A stretch of 64,000 nt of DNA. It comes from Sulfitobacter sp. OXR-159. Its GTDB lineage: Bacteria > Pseudomonadota > Alphaproteobacteria > Rhodobacterales > Rhodobacteraceae. Shown here in pieces: positions 20,423 through 29,404 of this stretch. A program made the translations under genes and the position numbers. Position 1 is the stretch's first letter. Each line of letters begins with the position of its first letter. Location of the stretch: the NCBI RefSeq assembly GCF_034377145.1, contig NZ_CP139707.1, positions 1 to 64,000 of the forward strand, in the 5' to 3' direction. Under the pieces are notes generated by a model. The model ran no database searches. It had not been told where the DNA came from and saw only the letters and a list, made by a program, of their open reading frames with translations.

Positions 20423-21247
20423 ATGTTCCAATCTTCCAGAAAGCCGAAATCCGGCTTTGGCTCGGCTCTCTCCATTGCAGAGTTGGTTTACCATTCTGTG
20501 GTGCGCAACGTGCGCAAACAGCACAACAACGCCTTCATCGCCATCGCGATGAACATGCTGCAAACGGTGATGTTCGTGGTGGCCTTCTATGTGATGTTCT
20601 CAATCCTCGGGATGCGCGGGTCTGCTGTGCGCGGTGATTTTCTTGTCTATCTGATGTCTGGCATCTTTCTTTATCTCACTCATGTGAAGGCTCTGGGCGC
20701 GGTCGCCGGGTCAGAGGGGCCGGCAAGCCCGATGATGCAGCACGCCCCGATGAATACGATCATCGCCATCGCTTCGGCGGCGGTCGGATCGCTCTATATT
20801 CAGGTGCTGTCGCTCTTTGTGATCTTGTTTATTTACCACGTGGCGGTGACCCCGATCTCCATCGATCAGCCCTTTGCCGCTTTCGGGATGATGCTTACCG
20901 CGTGGTTTACCGGCTGTGCGCTTGGGTTGGTGATGCTGGCGATCAAGCCGTGGTTTCCGTCCTTCGTGACGATTTTTTCGACCGTCTATCAACGTGCCAA
21001 TATGATCGCCTCGGGCAAGATGTTTCTCGCCAACTCTCTGCCCGGCTATATGCTGGCGATGTTTGATTGGAACCCGCTGTTTCATAGCATTGATCAGGCG
21101 CGCGGCTTTGCCTTCATCAATTACAACCCGCGCTACAGCAGTTGGGAATACCCGCTCTGGGTTGGTCTGGTGCTTTTGATGATCGGGCTGATGGGCGAAT
21201 TCTATACCCGCCGCCATGCGTCGATCAGTTGGAATGCGCGGCGGTGA
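20423..21247 (+). CDS. KpsM-like ABC-2 polysaccharide export permease
   Basis: A 274-residue integral membrane protein with about six hydrophobic helices, an ABC-2-type permease of the KpsM/capsule export class. AAGGA is correctly spaced before the ATG. No ATP-binding partner (KpsT) and no KpsE/KpsD-type gene is adjacent, so the ATPase must be elsewhere. It is divergent from the glycan block and could export its product. The stop overlaps the GTG start of the next gene (GTGA). Confidence 0.75.
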   Translation: MFQSSRKPKSGFGSALSIAELVYHSVVRNVRKQHNNAFIAIAMNMLQTVMFVVAFYVMFSILGMRGSAVRGDFLVYLMSGIFLYLTHVKALGAVAGSEGPASPMMQHAPMNTIIAIASAAVGSLYIQVLSLFVILFIYHVAVTPISIDQPFAAFGMMLTAWFTGCALGLVMLAIKPWFPSFVTIFSTVYQRANMIASGKMFLANSLPGYMLAMFDWNPLFHSIDQARGFAFINYNPRYSSWEYPLWVGLVLLMIGLMGEFYTRRHASISWNARR

Positions 21248-21852
21248 GACTGCTGGCGGCCCTTCTCTGCCTCTGGGCGCTGCCTGCCTCGGCAACGCAG
21301 GAGGCATGGCCCGCTCTTTACGATGTCAGTGGGGTCGCGGCGGATGACGTGCTAAACATTCGCCAAGCACCTGACGCAAGCGCCCCGATCGTCGGCAGCC
21401 TCAAGCCCGACGCTGAAAATATCGAAGTGATCCGCCCCGACGACCATCACGGCTGGGGCTTGGTAAACAGCGGCGAAGGGCGCGGCGGGGTCTCCCTTCG
21501 CTACCTCACCCGACAATCTGGGCAATGGGCTGGTGCGATGCCACCCGTGGCGCGCTGTGGGGGGACGGAGCCGTTCTGGTCCTTCGATGTGACCGGCGAA
21601 ACGCTGAGCTATGATGCATTAGCGGACAGCCCACGCGATTTTCGTATCACGCAGTCCGGGGCGGCGCAGGGTCGGCGTGACAGCTTTCATTTTATTGGTG
21701 AGGGGCCGCAGGGCGCGGCGATCGCCACACTGTCGACCCGCGCCTGTAGTGACGGCATGTCAGACCGCGCCTATGGGCTTGCTGTCGACCTCCTTTTGCA
21801 AGGAAATGACGGCTGGCAACACCAAACGGGATGCTGTTCGCTCAGCCGCTGA
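21244..21852 (+). CDS. Exported protein with SH3-like domain
   Basis: A 202-residue protein starting at GTG (21244), which overlaps the permease stop. The first ~17 residues (RLLAALLCLWALPASA) are a signal peptide. Residues ~25-90 form a bacterial SH3-like domain (DVLNIRQAPDASAPIVGSL, then WGLVNSGEGRGGVSLRYL). The second half has PPVARCGGTEPFWSFDV, a pattern seen in COG3650-type periplasmic proteins of alphaproteobacteria. Function unknown; a cell-wall or envelope role is suggested by the domain. Coupled translation with the permease may be incidental. Confidence 0.7.
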   Translation: MRLLAALLCLWALPASATQEAWPALYDVSGVAADDVLNIRQAPDASAPIVGSLKPDAENIEVIRPDDHHGWGLVNSGEGRGGVSLRYLTRQSGQWAGAMPPVARCGGTEPFWSFDVTGETLSYDALADSPRDFRITQSGAAQGRRDSFHFIGEGPQGAAIATLSTRACSDGMSDRAYGLAVDLLLQGNDGWQHQTGCCSLSR

Positions 21853-21854
21853 AA

Positions 21855-21903
21855 CGACGGACTTTTCAAAAAAGTCCGTCGCCGTTTTCTTTAAAAGAAA
21901 ACG
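21855..21903. terminator. Tandem-hairpin element, bidirectional terminator
   Basis: Between two convergent genes. CGACGGACTTTT (21855-21866) pairs with AAAAGTCCGTCG (21870-21881) over 12 bp with a 3-nt loop. CGTTTTCTT (21883-21891) pairs with AAGAAAACG (21895-21903). The T and A runs inside the stems give U tracts in both directions. The second hairpin shares the core CGCCGTTTTCTTT-N-AAAGAAAACG with the element at 2650-2696. Confidence 0.7.
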
Positions 21904-22506
21904 TCACTCCACCACCCGAAGCGTCAGATTGATCCGCCCCCCTTTGGGCAGCAGCGTCGACGTGCCAGGCTTGATCCGGTCCACCCCGTGGTAGGTCAAC
22001 CGTGCCTCTCCGCCCATGACCACCACATCGCCTGACTGCAGCCAGATCGATTCCGTCTTACCGCCTCGGGTCAGGTTGCCGATCCGAAACAACCCGTCAT
22101 CCCCCAAAGAGACCGAGACCACGGGCCACTGAAAGTCCGCCTCATCCCGGTCCTGATGCAGCCCCATGCGCGCATCGGCATCGTAGTAATTGATCAAGCA
22201 GCATTCGGGACGACGCTCCAACCCCGTCAACTTGTCCCAGATCGCCAGAATCGGTGCGGGGATCTCGGGCCATGGCTGCCCGTCGGGGTGTTCGGTGACG
22301 TAACGATACCCGCGCCGATCCGAGAACCAGCCATAGCGCCCCGCCGCCGTCATGCGAACCGACATGCGCCCGCCACGCGGCACCTCAGGGCGAAAGAACG
22401 GCGCCTGCCGCACCACACCGCGCACCGCGTCCAGCACCTCCTGCTGGGCCGCTCTTCCCAGAAATTCTTTGTGGATATCGAAGCCCCGCAGGCGCAAAGC
22501 AGTCAT
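21904..22506 (-). CDS. alkB: Alpha-ketoglutarate-dependent dioxygenase AlkB-type
   Basis: Fe(II)/2-oxoglutarate oxygenase that repairs alkylated DNA or RNA bases by oxidative demethylation. The 200-residue protein has the iron ligands H117 and D119 in GLHQDRDE and H173 in TYHGVDRI, and the 2-oxoglutarate-binding R191 and R197 spaced RxxxxxR as in AlkB. AGGAAG precedes the ATG. Whether it acts on DNA or RNA cannot be decided from sequence. It is divergent from dnaK. Confidence 0.87.
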   Translation of the reverse strand: MTALRLRGFDIHKEFLGRAAQQEVLDAVRGVVRQAPFFRPEVPRGGRMSVRMTAAGRYGWFSDRRGYRYVTEHPDGQPWPEIPAPILAIWDKLTGLERRPECCLINYYDADARMGLHQDRDEADFQWPVVSVSLGDDGLFRIGNLTRGGKTESIWLQSGDVVVMGGEARLTYHGVDRIKPGTSTLLPKGGRINLTLRVVE

Positions 22507-22572
22507 TTTTCTTTCTTCCTCACTCGTTTGGCAAAAACATCACGGAATCGCGACCATCCTGACCAGCCAATG

Positions 22573-22604
22573 GTTGCAGGGTGCAAATACCCTCCCTATA
22601 TACG
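22573..22604 (+). promoter_or_regulatory. RpoH (sigma-32)-type heat-shock promoter for dnaK
   Basis: GTTG (22573-22576), 18 bp, then CCTATATACG (22595-22604). The -10 element matches the alphaproteobacterial RpoH consensus CYTATNTNNG at every defined position, and the -35 differs from CTTG at one base. The start site would be about 100 nt upstream of the dnaK ATG. Confidence 0.65.
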
Positions 22605-22713
22605 CTCCGAACCGTCGAAGGCACGTGGTCTTCGATGTCAACAGATCGGGGCAGGATGCCAAAACGGGTCCGCGTCTCGTGTCATCGCCTTAGATTCAAA
22701 GAGGGATCGAAAC

Positions 22714-24633
22714 ATGTCCAAAGTAATCGGTATTGACCTTGGCACCACCAACAGCTGTATCGCCATCATGGATGGCAGCCAGCCGCGTGTGATCGAAAAC
22801 GCCGAAGGCGCGCGCACAACGCCGTCGATCGTTGCTTTCACCGACGATGAGCGCCTTGTCGGCCAGCCAGCAAAACGCCAGGCGGTCACCAACCCAGAAA
22901 ACACTGTCTTCGGCGTCAAGCGCCTGATCGGCCGCCGCAACGACGATGCGGATCTGGCCAAAGACAAAAAGAACATGCCGTTCAACGTCATTGATGGCGG
23001 CAACGGCGACGCATGGGTCGAAGCCCGCGGTGAGAAATACTCCCCAAGTCAAATCTCGGCCTTCATTCTTGGTAAGATGAAAGAAACCGCAGAAAGCTAT
23101 CTGGGTGAGGAAGTCACGCAGGCGGTTATCACCGTGCCCGCATATTTCAACGACGCCCAGCGTCAGGCGACCAAAGACGCCGGCAAGATCGCCGGTCTCG
23201 AAGTGCTGCGGATCATCAACGAGCCGACAGCCGCCGCGCTGGCCTATGGCCTCGACAAAGAGAATACGCAAACCATCGCGGTCTATGACCTTGGCGGCGG
23301 TACATTCGACGTGACCATCCTTGAGATCGACGACGGCCTGTTCGAAGTGAAATCCACCAACGGCGACACGTTCCTTGGTGGTGAAGACTTTGACATGCGC
23401 ATCGTCAACTACCTTGCGGATGAGTTCAAAAAGGCCAACGGCGTTGACCTCACGCAAGACAAGATGGCGCTGCAGCGTCTGAAAGAAGCTGCCGAGAAAG
23501 CGAAGATTGAGCTTTCTTCCTCCAGCCAGACCGAGATCAACCAGCCCTTCATCTCGATGGGCAAGGACGGCTCGCCGCTGCACATGGTCATGAAGCTGAC
23601 CCGCGCCAAGCTGGAAAGCCTTGTGGGTGACCTGATCAAAGCGTCGATGAAGCCCTGCGCCGCCGCGCTGAAGGATGCGGGCCTCTCGGCATCCGACATC
23701 GACGAAGTCGTGCTGGTCGGTGGTATGACCCGGATGCCGAAAGTCGCAGAAGAAGTGACCAAATTCTTCGGTAAAGAGCCGCACAAGGGTGTGAACCCTG
23801 ACGAAGTCGTGGCCCTTGGTGCCGCCATTCAGGCCGGTGTTCTGCAAGGCGATGTGAAAGACGTGGTTCTGCTGGACGTGACACCGCTGTCCTTGGGCAT
23901 TGAGACCCTTGGTGGTGTCTTCACCCGCCTGATCGACCGTAACACCACGATCCCGACGAAAAAGTCTCAGGTCTTCTCGACCGCCGAAGACAACCAGAAC
24001 GCTGTGACGATCCGGGTTTTCCAAGGTGAGCGTGAGATGGCTGCCGACAACAAGATGCTCGGTGCCTTCAACCTCGAGAACATCCCGCCTGCCCCGCGCG
24101 GCATGCCGCAGATCGAAGTGACCTTTGACATCGACGCCAACGGCATCGTGTCCGTGGGCGCGCTCGACAAAGGCACCGGCAAAGAGCAGAAGATCACGAT
24201 CCAAGCATCGGGTGGTCTGTCGGATGCGGATATCGACAAGATGGTCAAAGACGCGGAAGAGAACGCCGAGGCGGACAAATCCCGTCGCGAGCTGATCGAA
24301 GCGAAGAACCAAGCGGAATCGCTGATCCACTCGACCGAAAAGTCGCTGGAAGAGCATTCCGACAAGGTTGACCCAACCACCGTCGAAGCGATCGAACTGG
24401 CCATTGCCGCGCTGAAGGACGAACTGGAAACAGACAACGCCGACAAGATCAAATCCGGTATCCAGAACGTCACTGAATCGGCCATGAAACTGGGCGAAGC
24501 TATCTATAAGAACGCTCAGGAGGAAGGCAACGACGATACGGCGCAGCCTTCGGATGCTCAGCAATCGCAGGGTGGCGACGATGACATCCTCGACGCCGAG
24601 TTCGAAGATCTGGACGACGACAAGCGCGCGTAA
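22714..24633 (+). CDS. dnaK: Molecular chaperone DnaK (Hsp70)
   Basis: ATP-driven chaperone that folds and refolds proteins with DnaJ and GrpE. The 639-residue protein has the three Hsp70 signatures: [11 protein letters not shown] (5-15), [15 protein letters not shown] and [13 protein letters not shown]. It ends with the acidic [19 protein letters not shown] tail common in this class. GAGGGA lies before the ATG at 22714. The open frame runs a further 558 bases upstream but covers the promoter and is not part of the protein. A GC-rich hairpin separates it from dnaJ. Confidence 0.98.
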   Translation: MSKVIGIDLGTTNSCIAIMDGSQPRVIENAEGARTTPSIVAFTDDERLVGQPAKRQAVTNPENTVFGVKRLIGRRNDDADLAKDKKNMPFNVIDGGNGDAWVEARGEKYSPSQISAFILGKMKETAESYLGEEVTQAVITVPAYFNDAQRQATKDAGKIAGLEVLRIINEPTAAALAYGLDKENTQTIAVYDLGGGTFDVTILEIDDGLFEVKSTNGDTFLGGEDFDMRIVNYLADEFKKANGVDLTQDKMALQRLKEAAEKAKIELSSSSQTEINQPFISMGKDGSPLHMVMKLTRAKLESLVGDLIKASMKPCAAALKDAGLSASDIDEVVLVGGMTRMPKVAEEVTKFFGKEPHKGVNPDEVVALGAAIQAGVLQGDVKDVVLLDVTPLSLGIETLGGVFTRLIDRNTTIPTKKSQVFSTAEDNQNAVTIRVFQGEREMAADNKMLGAFNLENIPPAPRGMPQIEVTFDIDANGIVSVGALDKGTGKEQKITIQASGGLSDADIDKMVKDAEENAEADKSRRELIEAKNQAESLIHSTEKSLEEHSDKVDPTTVEAIELAIAALKDELETDNADKIKSGIQNVTESAMKLGEAIYKNAQEEGNDDTAQPSDAQQSQGGDDDILDAEFEDLDDDKRA

Positions 24634-24655
24634 GCGTGAAACGGAACCTGTGAAA

Positions 24656-24682
24656 GGGCCGGTCCGTCAGACGGGCCGGCCC
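24656..24682 (+). terminator. GC-rich hairpin between dnaK and dnaJ
   Basis: GGGCCGGTCCGT (24656-24667) pairs with ACGGGCCGGCCC (24671-24682) with one G-U pair and a 3-nt loop. There is no T tract, so this is more likely a pause, a partial terminator or a processing/stability site that lowers dnaJ relative to dnaK. Confidence 0.4.
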
Positions 24683-24713
24683 ATCACGTTCCAGCGCAGG
24701 AGCATGATAACCC

Positions 24714-25862
24714 ATGGCAAAACGTGACTACTACGAGGTGCTTGGCGTTGCCAAAGGGGCCTCTGCCGACGAGATCAAGAAGGCCTACCGCAGCAAGGTC
24801 AAAGACCTTCACCCCGACCGCAACAAAGACAATCCGAACGCCGAAGCCCAGTTCAAAGAAGTGGGCGAGGCCTATGACGTGCTGAAAAGCGACGACAAGA
24901 AAGCGGCCTATGACCGCTACGGCCACGCCGCCTTTGAAGGTGGCATGGGCGGCGGGCGTCCCGGCGGCGGCATGGGTGGCGGTCAGGGCGATTTCTCTTC
25001 GGCCTTTTCCGACGTCTTTGACGATCTTTTCGGTGACTTCATGGGCCAACGTGGGGGTGGCGGCGGACGCCGTGCCGCACGCGGTGCCGACTTGCGCTAT
25101 AACCTGCGCATCTCGCTCGAAGATGCCTTCTCGGGCATGCAAAAGTCGATCACCGTTCCGGCCTCTGTCCAGTGCGACTCCTGTGATGGCAGCGGTGGCG
25201 AGGGCGGCGCAGAGCCTTCGACCTGTCCCACCTGTTCGGGCATGGGCAAGGTGCGCGCACAGCAGGGTTTCTTCACTGTTGAACGCACCTGCCCCACCTG
25301 TTCCGGCATGGGTCAGATCGTCAAGAATCCTTGCAAGAAATGCCGCGGCGCGGGCCGTGTTGAGAAAGAGCGCACGCTCTCGGTCAACATCCCCGCTGGT
25401 GTTGAAACCGGCACCCGTATCCGGCTGGCCGGTGAGGGCGAAGCGGGCATGCGCGGGGGGCCGTCGGGGGACCTCTATATCTTTATCGAAGTGGCCGATC
25501 ATGAACTCTTTGAGCGTGACGGGCCGAACCTGTTCTGCCGCGTTCCCGTATCGATGAGCACAGCCGCCTTGGGCGGCAATATCGAAGTGCCCACCATCGA
25601 TGGTGGCCGTGGCCGCGTGCAGATCCCTGCAGGCAGCCAATCGGGCCGTCAGATGCGTCTGCGTGGCAAGGGCATGCCGCCGCTGCGGGGCGGTGGCGTC
25701 GGTGATATGATCATCGAACTGGCGGTTGAGACCCCGGTGAACCTGACCAACAGACAGAAAGAACTGCTGCGGGAGTTTGAGGGCGAAGCCCAGAACAACA
25801 ACCCGGAAAGCAGCAATTTCTTCTCTTCTGTCAAATCCTTCTGGGATTCGATGAAGGGTTAA
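24714..25862 (+). CDS. dnaJ: Co-chaperone DnaJ (Hsp40)
   Basis: Delivers substrates to DnaK and stimulates its ATPase. The 382-residue type I protein has the J-domain with HPD at 33-35, a Gly-rich region at about 77-93, four zinc-finger CxxCxGxG repeats ([16 protein letters not shown] twice, CKKCRGAG) at about 150-215, and C-terminal substrate-binding domains. The zinc finger is complete. It is the second gene of the dnaK operon. Confidence 0.96.
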   Translation: MAKRDYYEVLGVAKGASADEIKKAYRSKVKDLHPDRNKDNPNAEAQFKEVGEAYDVLKSDDKKAAYDRYGHAAFEGGMGGGRPGGGMGGGQGDFSSAFSDVFDDLFGDFMGQRGGGGGRRAARGADLRYNLRISLEDAFSGMQKSITVPASVQCDSCDGSGGEGGAEPSTCPTCSGMGKVRAQQGFFTVERTCPTCSGMGQIVKNPCKKCRGAGRVEKERTLSVNIPAGVETGTRIRLAGEGEAGMRGGPSGDLYIFIEVADHELFERDGPNLFCRVPVSMSTAALGGNIEVPTIDGGRGRVQIPAGSQSGRQMRLRGKGMPPLRGGGVGDMIIELAVETPVNLTNRQKELLREFEGEAQNNNPESSNFFSSVKSFWDSMKG

Positions 25863-25870
25863 ATTTGGCC

Positions 25871-25897
25871 GGGTGAGGCGTATCGCGCGCCTCACCC
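25871..25897 (+). terminator. Hairpin after dnaJ
   Basis: GGGTGAGGCG (25871-25880) and CGCCTCACCC (25888-25897) form a perfect 10-bp stem with a 7-nt loop. It is followed by GCAACCC, not a T tract, so termination strength is uncertain. Confidence 0.45.
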
Positions 25898-25978
25898 GCA
25901 ACCCTAGGTGCACAAGGTAAATAGGACGTGAAAACCCTGTTAACCGAATCCTAACCACCTTAGCGCAAAACTCTGGTC

Positions 25979-26740
25979 ATGACCCGTGCCCCGAGAACCT
26001 TGGCTGATCAGCCCCTTCCCTTCCTAATGGACGAAGCGCGCAAACCGCCGTCCAATACGGGCAAACAACCCTCTTATATCGCAGACCACCGCCAGCGCCT
26101 CCGCAGCCGTTTTGTCCATGGGGGCGCCGCCGCCATCCCGGATTATGAGATGCTGGAGCTTGTCCTTTTCCGCGCCATCCCCCGCCGTGATGTGAAACCG
26201 CTGGCGCGGGAACTTCTGGACCGGTTCGGTGACTTTAACCGCGTCATCACCGCCCCTGCCGCCCGCCTGCGCGATATCAAAGGTGTTGGCGAAGCGGTGA
26301 TTGTCGAGCTCAAGATCGTTGAGGCTGCGGCCCAGCGGCTGGCCCGGGCGAAGGTGCTACAGCGGCATATCGTGTCCTCTTGGGACGCTCTGCTGGACTA
26401 TTGCCACACCACCATGGCCCATCTGGAGATGGAGCAGTTTCGCGTTCTCTACCTCGACCGCAAGAACATCCTCATCGCGGATGAGGAACAGGCGAAAGGC
26501 ACGGTCGATCATGTCCCGGTCTATCCGCGCGAGGTTGCAAAACGCGCGCTTGAACTGAACGCCAGCGCGATCATCCTTGTCCACAATCACCCCTCGGGCG
26601 ACCCCAGCCCATCAAGATCGGACATCGACATGACCCGGCAGGTCGCCGCCGCCTGTGACGCCTTGGGGCTGACCCTGCATGACCACCTGATCATCGGCAA
26701 ATCGCGCGAGCTGAGTTTTCGGAGCGAAGGACACCTTTAG
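25979..26740 (+). CDS. radC: RadC-family JAB/MPN-domain protein
   Basis: A 253-residue protein of the RadC/YeeS family. It has a helix-hairpin-helix region (LRDIKGVGEAVIVELK) and a C-terminal JAB metalloprotease-like domain with H202, H204, S212 and D215 of HNHPSGDPSPSRSD. RadC was named for a DNA-repair role that later work has questioned, so the function is uncertain. No good Shine-Dalgarno precedes the ATG at 25979; the ATG at 26027 is an alternative. Confidence 0.83.
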   Translation: MTRAPRTLADQPLPFLMDEARKPPSNTGKQPSYIADHRQRLRSRFVHGGAAAIPDYEMLELVLFRAIPRRDVKPLARELLDRFGDFNRVITAPAARLRDIKGVGEAVIVELKIVEAAAQRLARAKVLQRHIVSSWDALLDYCHTTMAHLEMEQFRVLYLDRKNILIADEEQAKGTVDHVPVYPREVAKRALELNASAIILVHNHPSGDPSPSRSDIDMTRQVAAACDALGLTLHDHLIIGKSRELSFRSEGHL

Positions 26741-26751
26741 GCACGGGCCCC

Positions 26752-28311
26752 TTAGCGCACCCAAACCTCAACCCGACGGTTGGCCTGACGGCCCCATTCG
26801 CTGTCATCGCAGGCAATCGGCATTGCTTCGCCAAAGGCATCCACCCGCAGATCAATCCGCGACAGGTTGGCGGTCACCGCGGCGGCGCTGACGGCACGTT
26901 GGACCGCCTCGGCGCGGCGCAGCGCGATCTCGCGGTTGGCCCTCGCTACGCCCTCTCCATCGCTGAAGCCCACGAACATCAACCGCCGCGCGTCATATTG
27001 CCCCTGCTCCAGCGCCCGCGCCAATTGCTGAACGTTAGAGCGCGACTGTGCGTCAAGCCGGATCGAGCCTGCCTCGAACCGGAAAGAGGTCGTCAGCCGC
27101 GCCATCGGCACCAGCGTCGCCGTCATGCGCTGCAATTCTTCCAGCGGGGTTTCGATCCCCGCCGTGATAATGGCATTGGCAAAGCGGTTGCCCTGTTCCT
27201 CTACCGGGATTTCTTCGGGCGTCTGATCCACGAAACCGGCTCTACGGATCACGATCTGCGCCGAGGGGCCGCGGGTAAAGGCGAGAAACTCGCGCGTGAT
27301 CAGCGGCAGCCGACGCGCAGGAAAATAGAGGAACATCGGCGCGGTCAGCGGGTAGTCTTCGGTTTTGATCGTGCGCCGCGCGGCATCTAGCGCAAAGCCA
27401 CAGTTACCGCCAAGGGTCAGCACCTCGGTCCCGCCCTGTTCGGCATAGCTGGTGATCCCAAGGGCAAAGACATCCCGCGCTACCGCCTCTGCCAGCGCGT
27501 CAGGCATGGTGTGGCGCGTAACATCGCCGCTCAGTTCCAGTCCGGCGGGCGTTAATACCTGATCCACAATGGCTTGGCTCAAGCCGCTGTCGGCGGTGGG
27601 CAGATGCAGTTCAATGGGCGCGTCCGGCCCGCCAAGGCGCTGCCAGTTCTTAATCTCACCGGAAAACACCCGGGCCAAGGTCAACGGCGAGATCTGTTTC
27701 ACCGGATTGGACGGGGCAACCACAGGCACCACCGCATCAAGCGCCAGCACCCGGCTGCGATTGGCGCCGGTCAGATCGCCCAGCCCCAACTCGCGGGCAT
27801 TTATCCGCTCCTCGCGGCGCACTTCGCGCAGGGCCATCACCACATCGGCCTCATCCGCCAGAAGATCGGCAAAGCCTTCGTTGGTATTGGTCGCCCGGAA
27901 ATCAAATCGCGCAGCCAGTTTGCCATCATCCTGACGCGAAAGCAGAAGCGCAAATCGCCCGCCTTCCCCGTCTTCGCGGTTGACCGTATAGCCCTGCCGC
28001 GCCGCGAAGGCTTCGATCAGCGCAGGCATCAGCACCGCCCCCATGGTCGCCGAGCCCGAGAACCGCACCTCGGCCACGAAATCTTCAAGGTTGGGGCAAC
28101 CCGGCCCGGCGCAGGACACGCCACTGCTGTCGACGGTCAGCTCGCCGTAGTCGGTTTCGACGCGATAGAATTCGCCGTCAAAGCCCAGCAAGGTGCCGCT
28201 GAGTTCAACGCTGCCATCGCGCGAGGTCAGCGCGATATCCTGCGCCGTGCCCGTAACCGCCGTAAAAAGCAAAAGTGCGGCGCTGATCGCCGCACGTTTC
28301 AACCCGTTCAT
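26752..28311 (-). CDS. PstS-like binding domain fused to an OmpA domain
   Basis: A 519-residue exported protein. A signal peptide (AAISAALLLFTAVTGTAQ) is followed by a ~330-residue periplasmic phosphate-binding-like domain (VRFSGSATMGAVLMPALIEAF, and a solute-binding pattern near TADSGLSQAIVD), then a C-terminal OmpA/MotB peptidoglycan-binding domain (FVGFSDGEG, ANREIALRRAEAVQ, NRRVEVWVR). It may tether a ligand-sensing module to the cell wall. The usual TGSSG-like phosphate-binding loop reads SGSATMG, so phosphate binding is not certain. It lies two genes downstream of secA and ends 11 bp from the convergent radC. Confidence 0.75.
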   Translation of the reverse strand: MNGLKRAAISAALLLFTAVTGTAQDIALTSRDGSVELSGTLLGFDGEFYRVETDYGELTVDSSGVSCAGPGCPNLEDFVAEVRFSGSATMGAVLMPALIEAFAARQGYTVNREDGEGGRFALLLSRQDDGKLAARFDFRATNTNEGFADLLADEADVVMALREVRREERINARELGLGDLTGANRSRVLALDAVVPVVAPSNPVKQISPLTLARVFSGEIKNWQRLGGPDAPIELHLPTADSGLSQAIVDQVLTPAGLELSGDVTRHTMPDALAEAVARDVFALGITSYAEQGGTEVLTLGGNCGFALDAARRTIKTEDYPLTAPMFLYFPARRLPLITREFLAFTRGPSAQIVIRRAGFVDQTPEEIPVEEQGNRFANAIITAGIETPLEELQRMTATLVPMARLTTSFRFEAGSIRLDAQSRSNVQQLARALEQGQYDARRLMFVGFSDGEGVARANREIALRRAEAVQRAVSAAAVTANLSRIDLRVDAFGEAMPIACDDSEWGRQANRRVEVWVR

Positions 28312-28330
28312 CAAGACCTACCCGGTTGCG

Positions 28331-29302
28331 TCAGTTCTGCGCGACTTTCAGGTCTTGGAGCAAATTATTCAACACCAGAAAGTTGCCAACCGCATCACAG
28401 TCCGGCACGGCGAGGGTCAAGTTCTGGGTTTTCACCGGATCGTCGCCACGCAATTCCAGCGCCTGTGCTTCGATCTCAAGCCCGCAGTTGGCCTCGCTCA
28501 CCTCTGCCTCGACACTGAGCGCGACATCGCCCTCCTGCGCCGCTTTGGCGACCGGGAAGCTATAGACTTCGGCCATCAACGGCTCAGCGGTGTCGGTGTC
28601 GCCATTGCGGGTCATGAAGCCGCCTTCGCCCAGCACGGCAGCGGTCATATCGCGCGGGGCGCCGGACCAGACATGGCCAGCATCACCGTAATCCGCGCCG
28701 AACTCACGGGCGTGAAGCTCAAACCCCGCGGTGCCTTTCCATTGCAGCACGACGCGGTTGAAATCAGACAATTCGGGCACGGTGGTCTGCGCCACAGCGC
28801 CATCACCATTGCCAAAGGCAAGGATGAACACAGCCTCTTCCGCGAGGGCCGGGACGGAGACGGACAACCGCCCTTTGTCATCGGTGACTTCGGTAAAGAT
28901 CATGCCGTTGTGGTGCACGGTGAGCCGTTCATTCGGCAGACAGGCCGCATCCAAGCTGAGCTTCACCATCGCGGCGGCCACGGCGTCTGCAGTGGCGATG
29001 ATATCGCAGGTCGCGGGGATCGCGGTGCTGTGGCTCTCAGGTGCGGGCAGCAGGCTTTGAGGGGCTGCGGCTTTGACCACCCGGTCATCCAGCGTCGGCA
29101 ACGCGATGGGACTGTCCAGCGCGGCAGAGGTCAGGGTGATGCCCTCAACTTCAAGCAGCGCGCCATTGTCGGCCACCAGACGCTGCGCCTCAGCCGCGCC
29201 ATAACGCTGCTGCGCCGTGTCAGAGCTTTGCATGACATAGCCGATGCCGACGGCACAGGTGAGAGTGCCGACAGCCGTCAGAATTTCTTTAGTGCGCCAC
29301 AT
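28331..29302 (-). CDS. Envelope protein of unknown function downstream of secA
   Basis: A 323-residue protein with one N-terminal hydrophobic segment (ILTAVGTLTCAVGIGYVM), consistent with a membrane anchor or signal. The rest is hydrophilic and has no motif I recognise. Homologues beside secA in Rhodobacteraceae are often annotated 'translocase' without evidence. The start is ATG at 29302. Its Shine-Dalgarno AAGGAG lies in the 3' arm of a hairpin (29306-29336), so translation may be regulated. Confidence 0.65.
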   Translation of the reverse strand: MWRTKEILTAVGTLTCAVGIGYVMQSSDTAQQRYGAAEAQRLVADNGALLEVEGITLTSAALDSPIALPTLDDRVVKAAAPQSLLPAPESHSTAIPATCDIIATADAVAAAMVKLSLDAACLPNERLTVHHNGMIFTEVTDDKGRLSVSVPALAEEAVFILAFGNGDGAVAQTTVPELSDFNRVVLQWKGTAGFELHAREFGADYGDAGHVWSGAPRDMTAAVLGEGGFMTRNGDTDTAEPLMAEVYSFPVAKAAQEGDVALSVEAEVSEANCGLEIEAQALELRGDDPVKTQNLTLAVPDCDAVGNFLVLNNLLQDLKVAQN

Positions 29303-29305
29303 CAC

Positions 29306-29336
29306 AAGTCTCCTTCAACGGATTCGTTGGAGACTT
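29306..29336 (-). promoter_or_regulatory. Hairpin covering the ribosome-binding site
   Basis: In the minus-strand transcript AAGTCTCC (29336-29329) can pair with GGAGACTT (29313-29306). An inner 4-bp stem AACG/CGTT has a 4-nt loop, and a 3-nt bulge separates the two stems. The outer stem contains the GGAG of the Shine-Dalgarno, 4 bases before the ATG at 29302. This could hold the start closed until the structure is opened. Confidence 0.5.
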
Positions 29337-29404
29337 TATGAGCGGGGATCAGGGCCGGGGTATGGCCCTGAAACGCCAAGTTGTGGGCGAAAAGATGTCG
29401 CGGC

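Noticed and set aside
22696..24564. 622-codon frame antisense to dnaK
   Set aside because: Shadow of dnaK; no recognisable motif.
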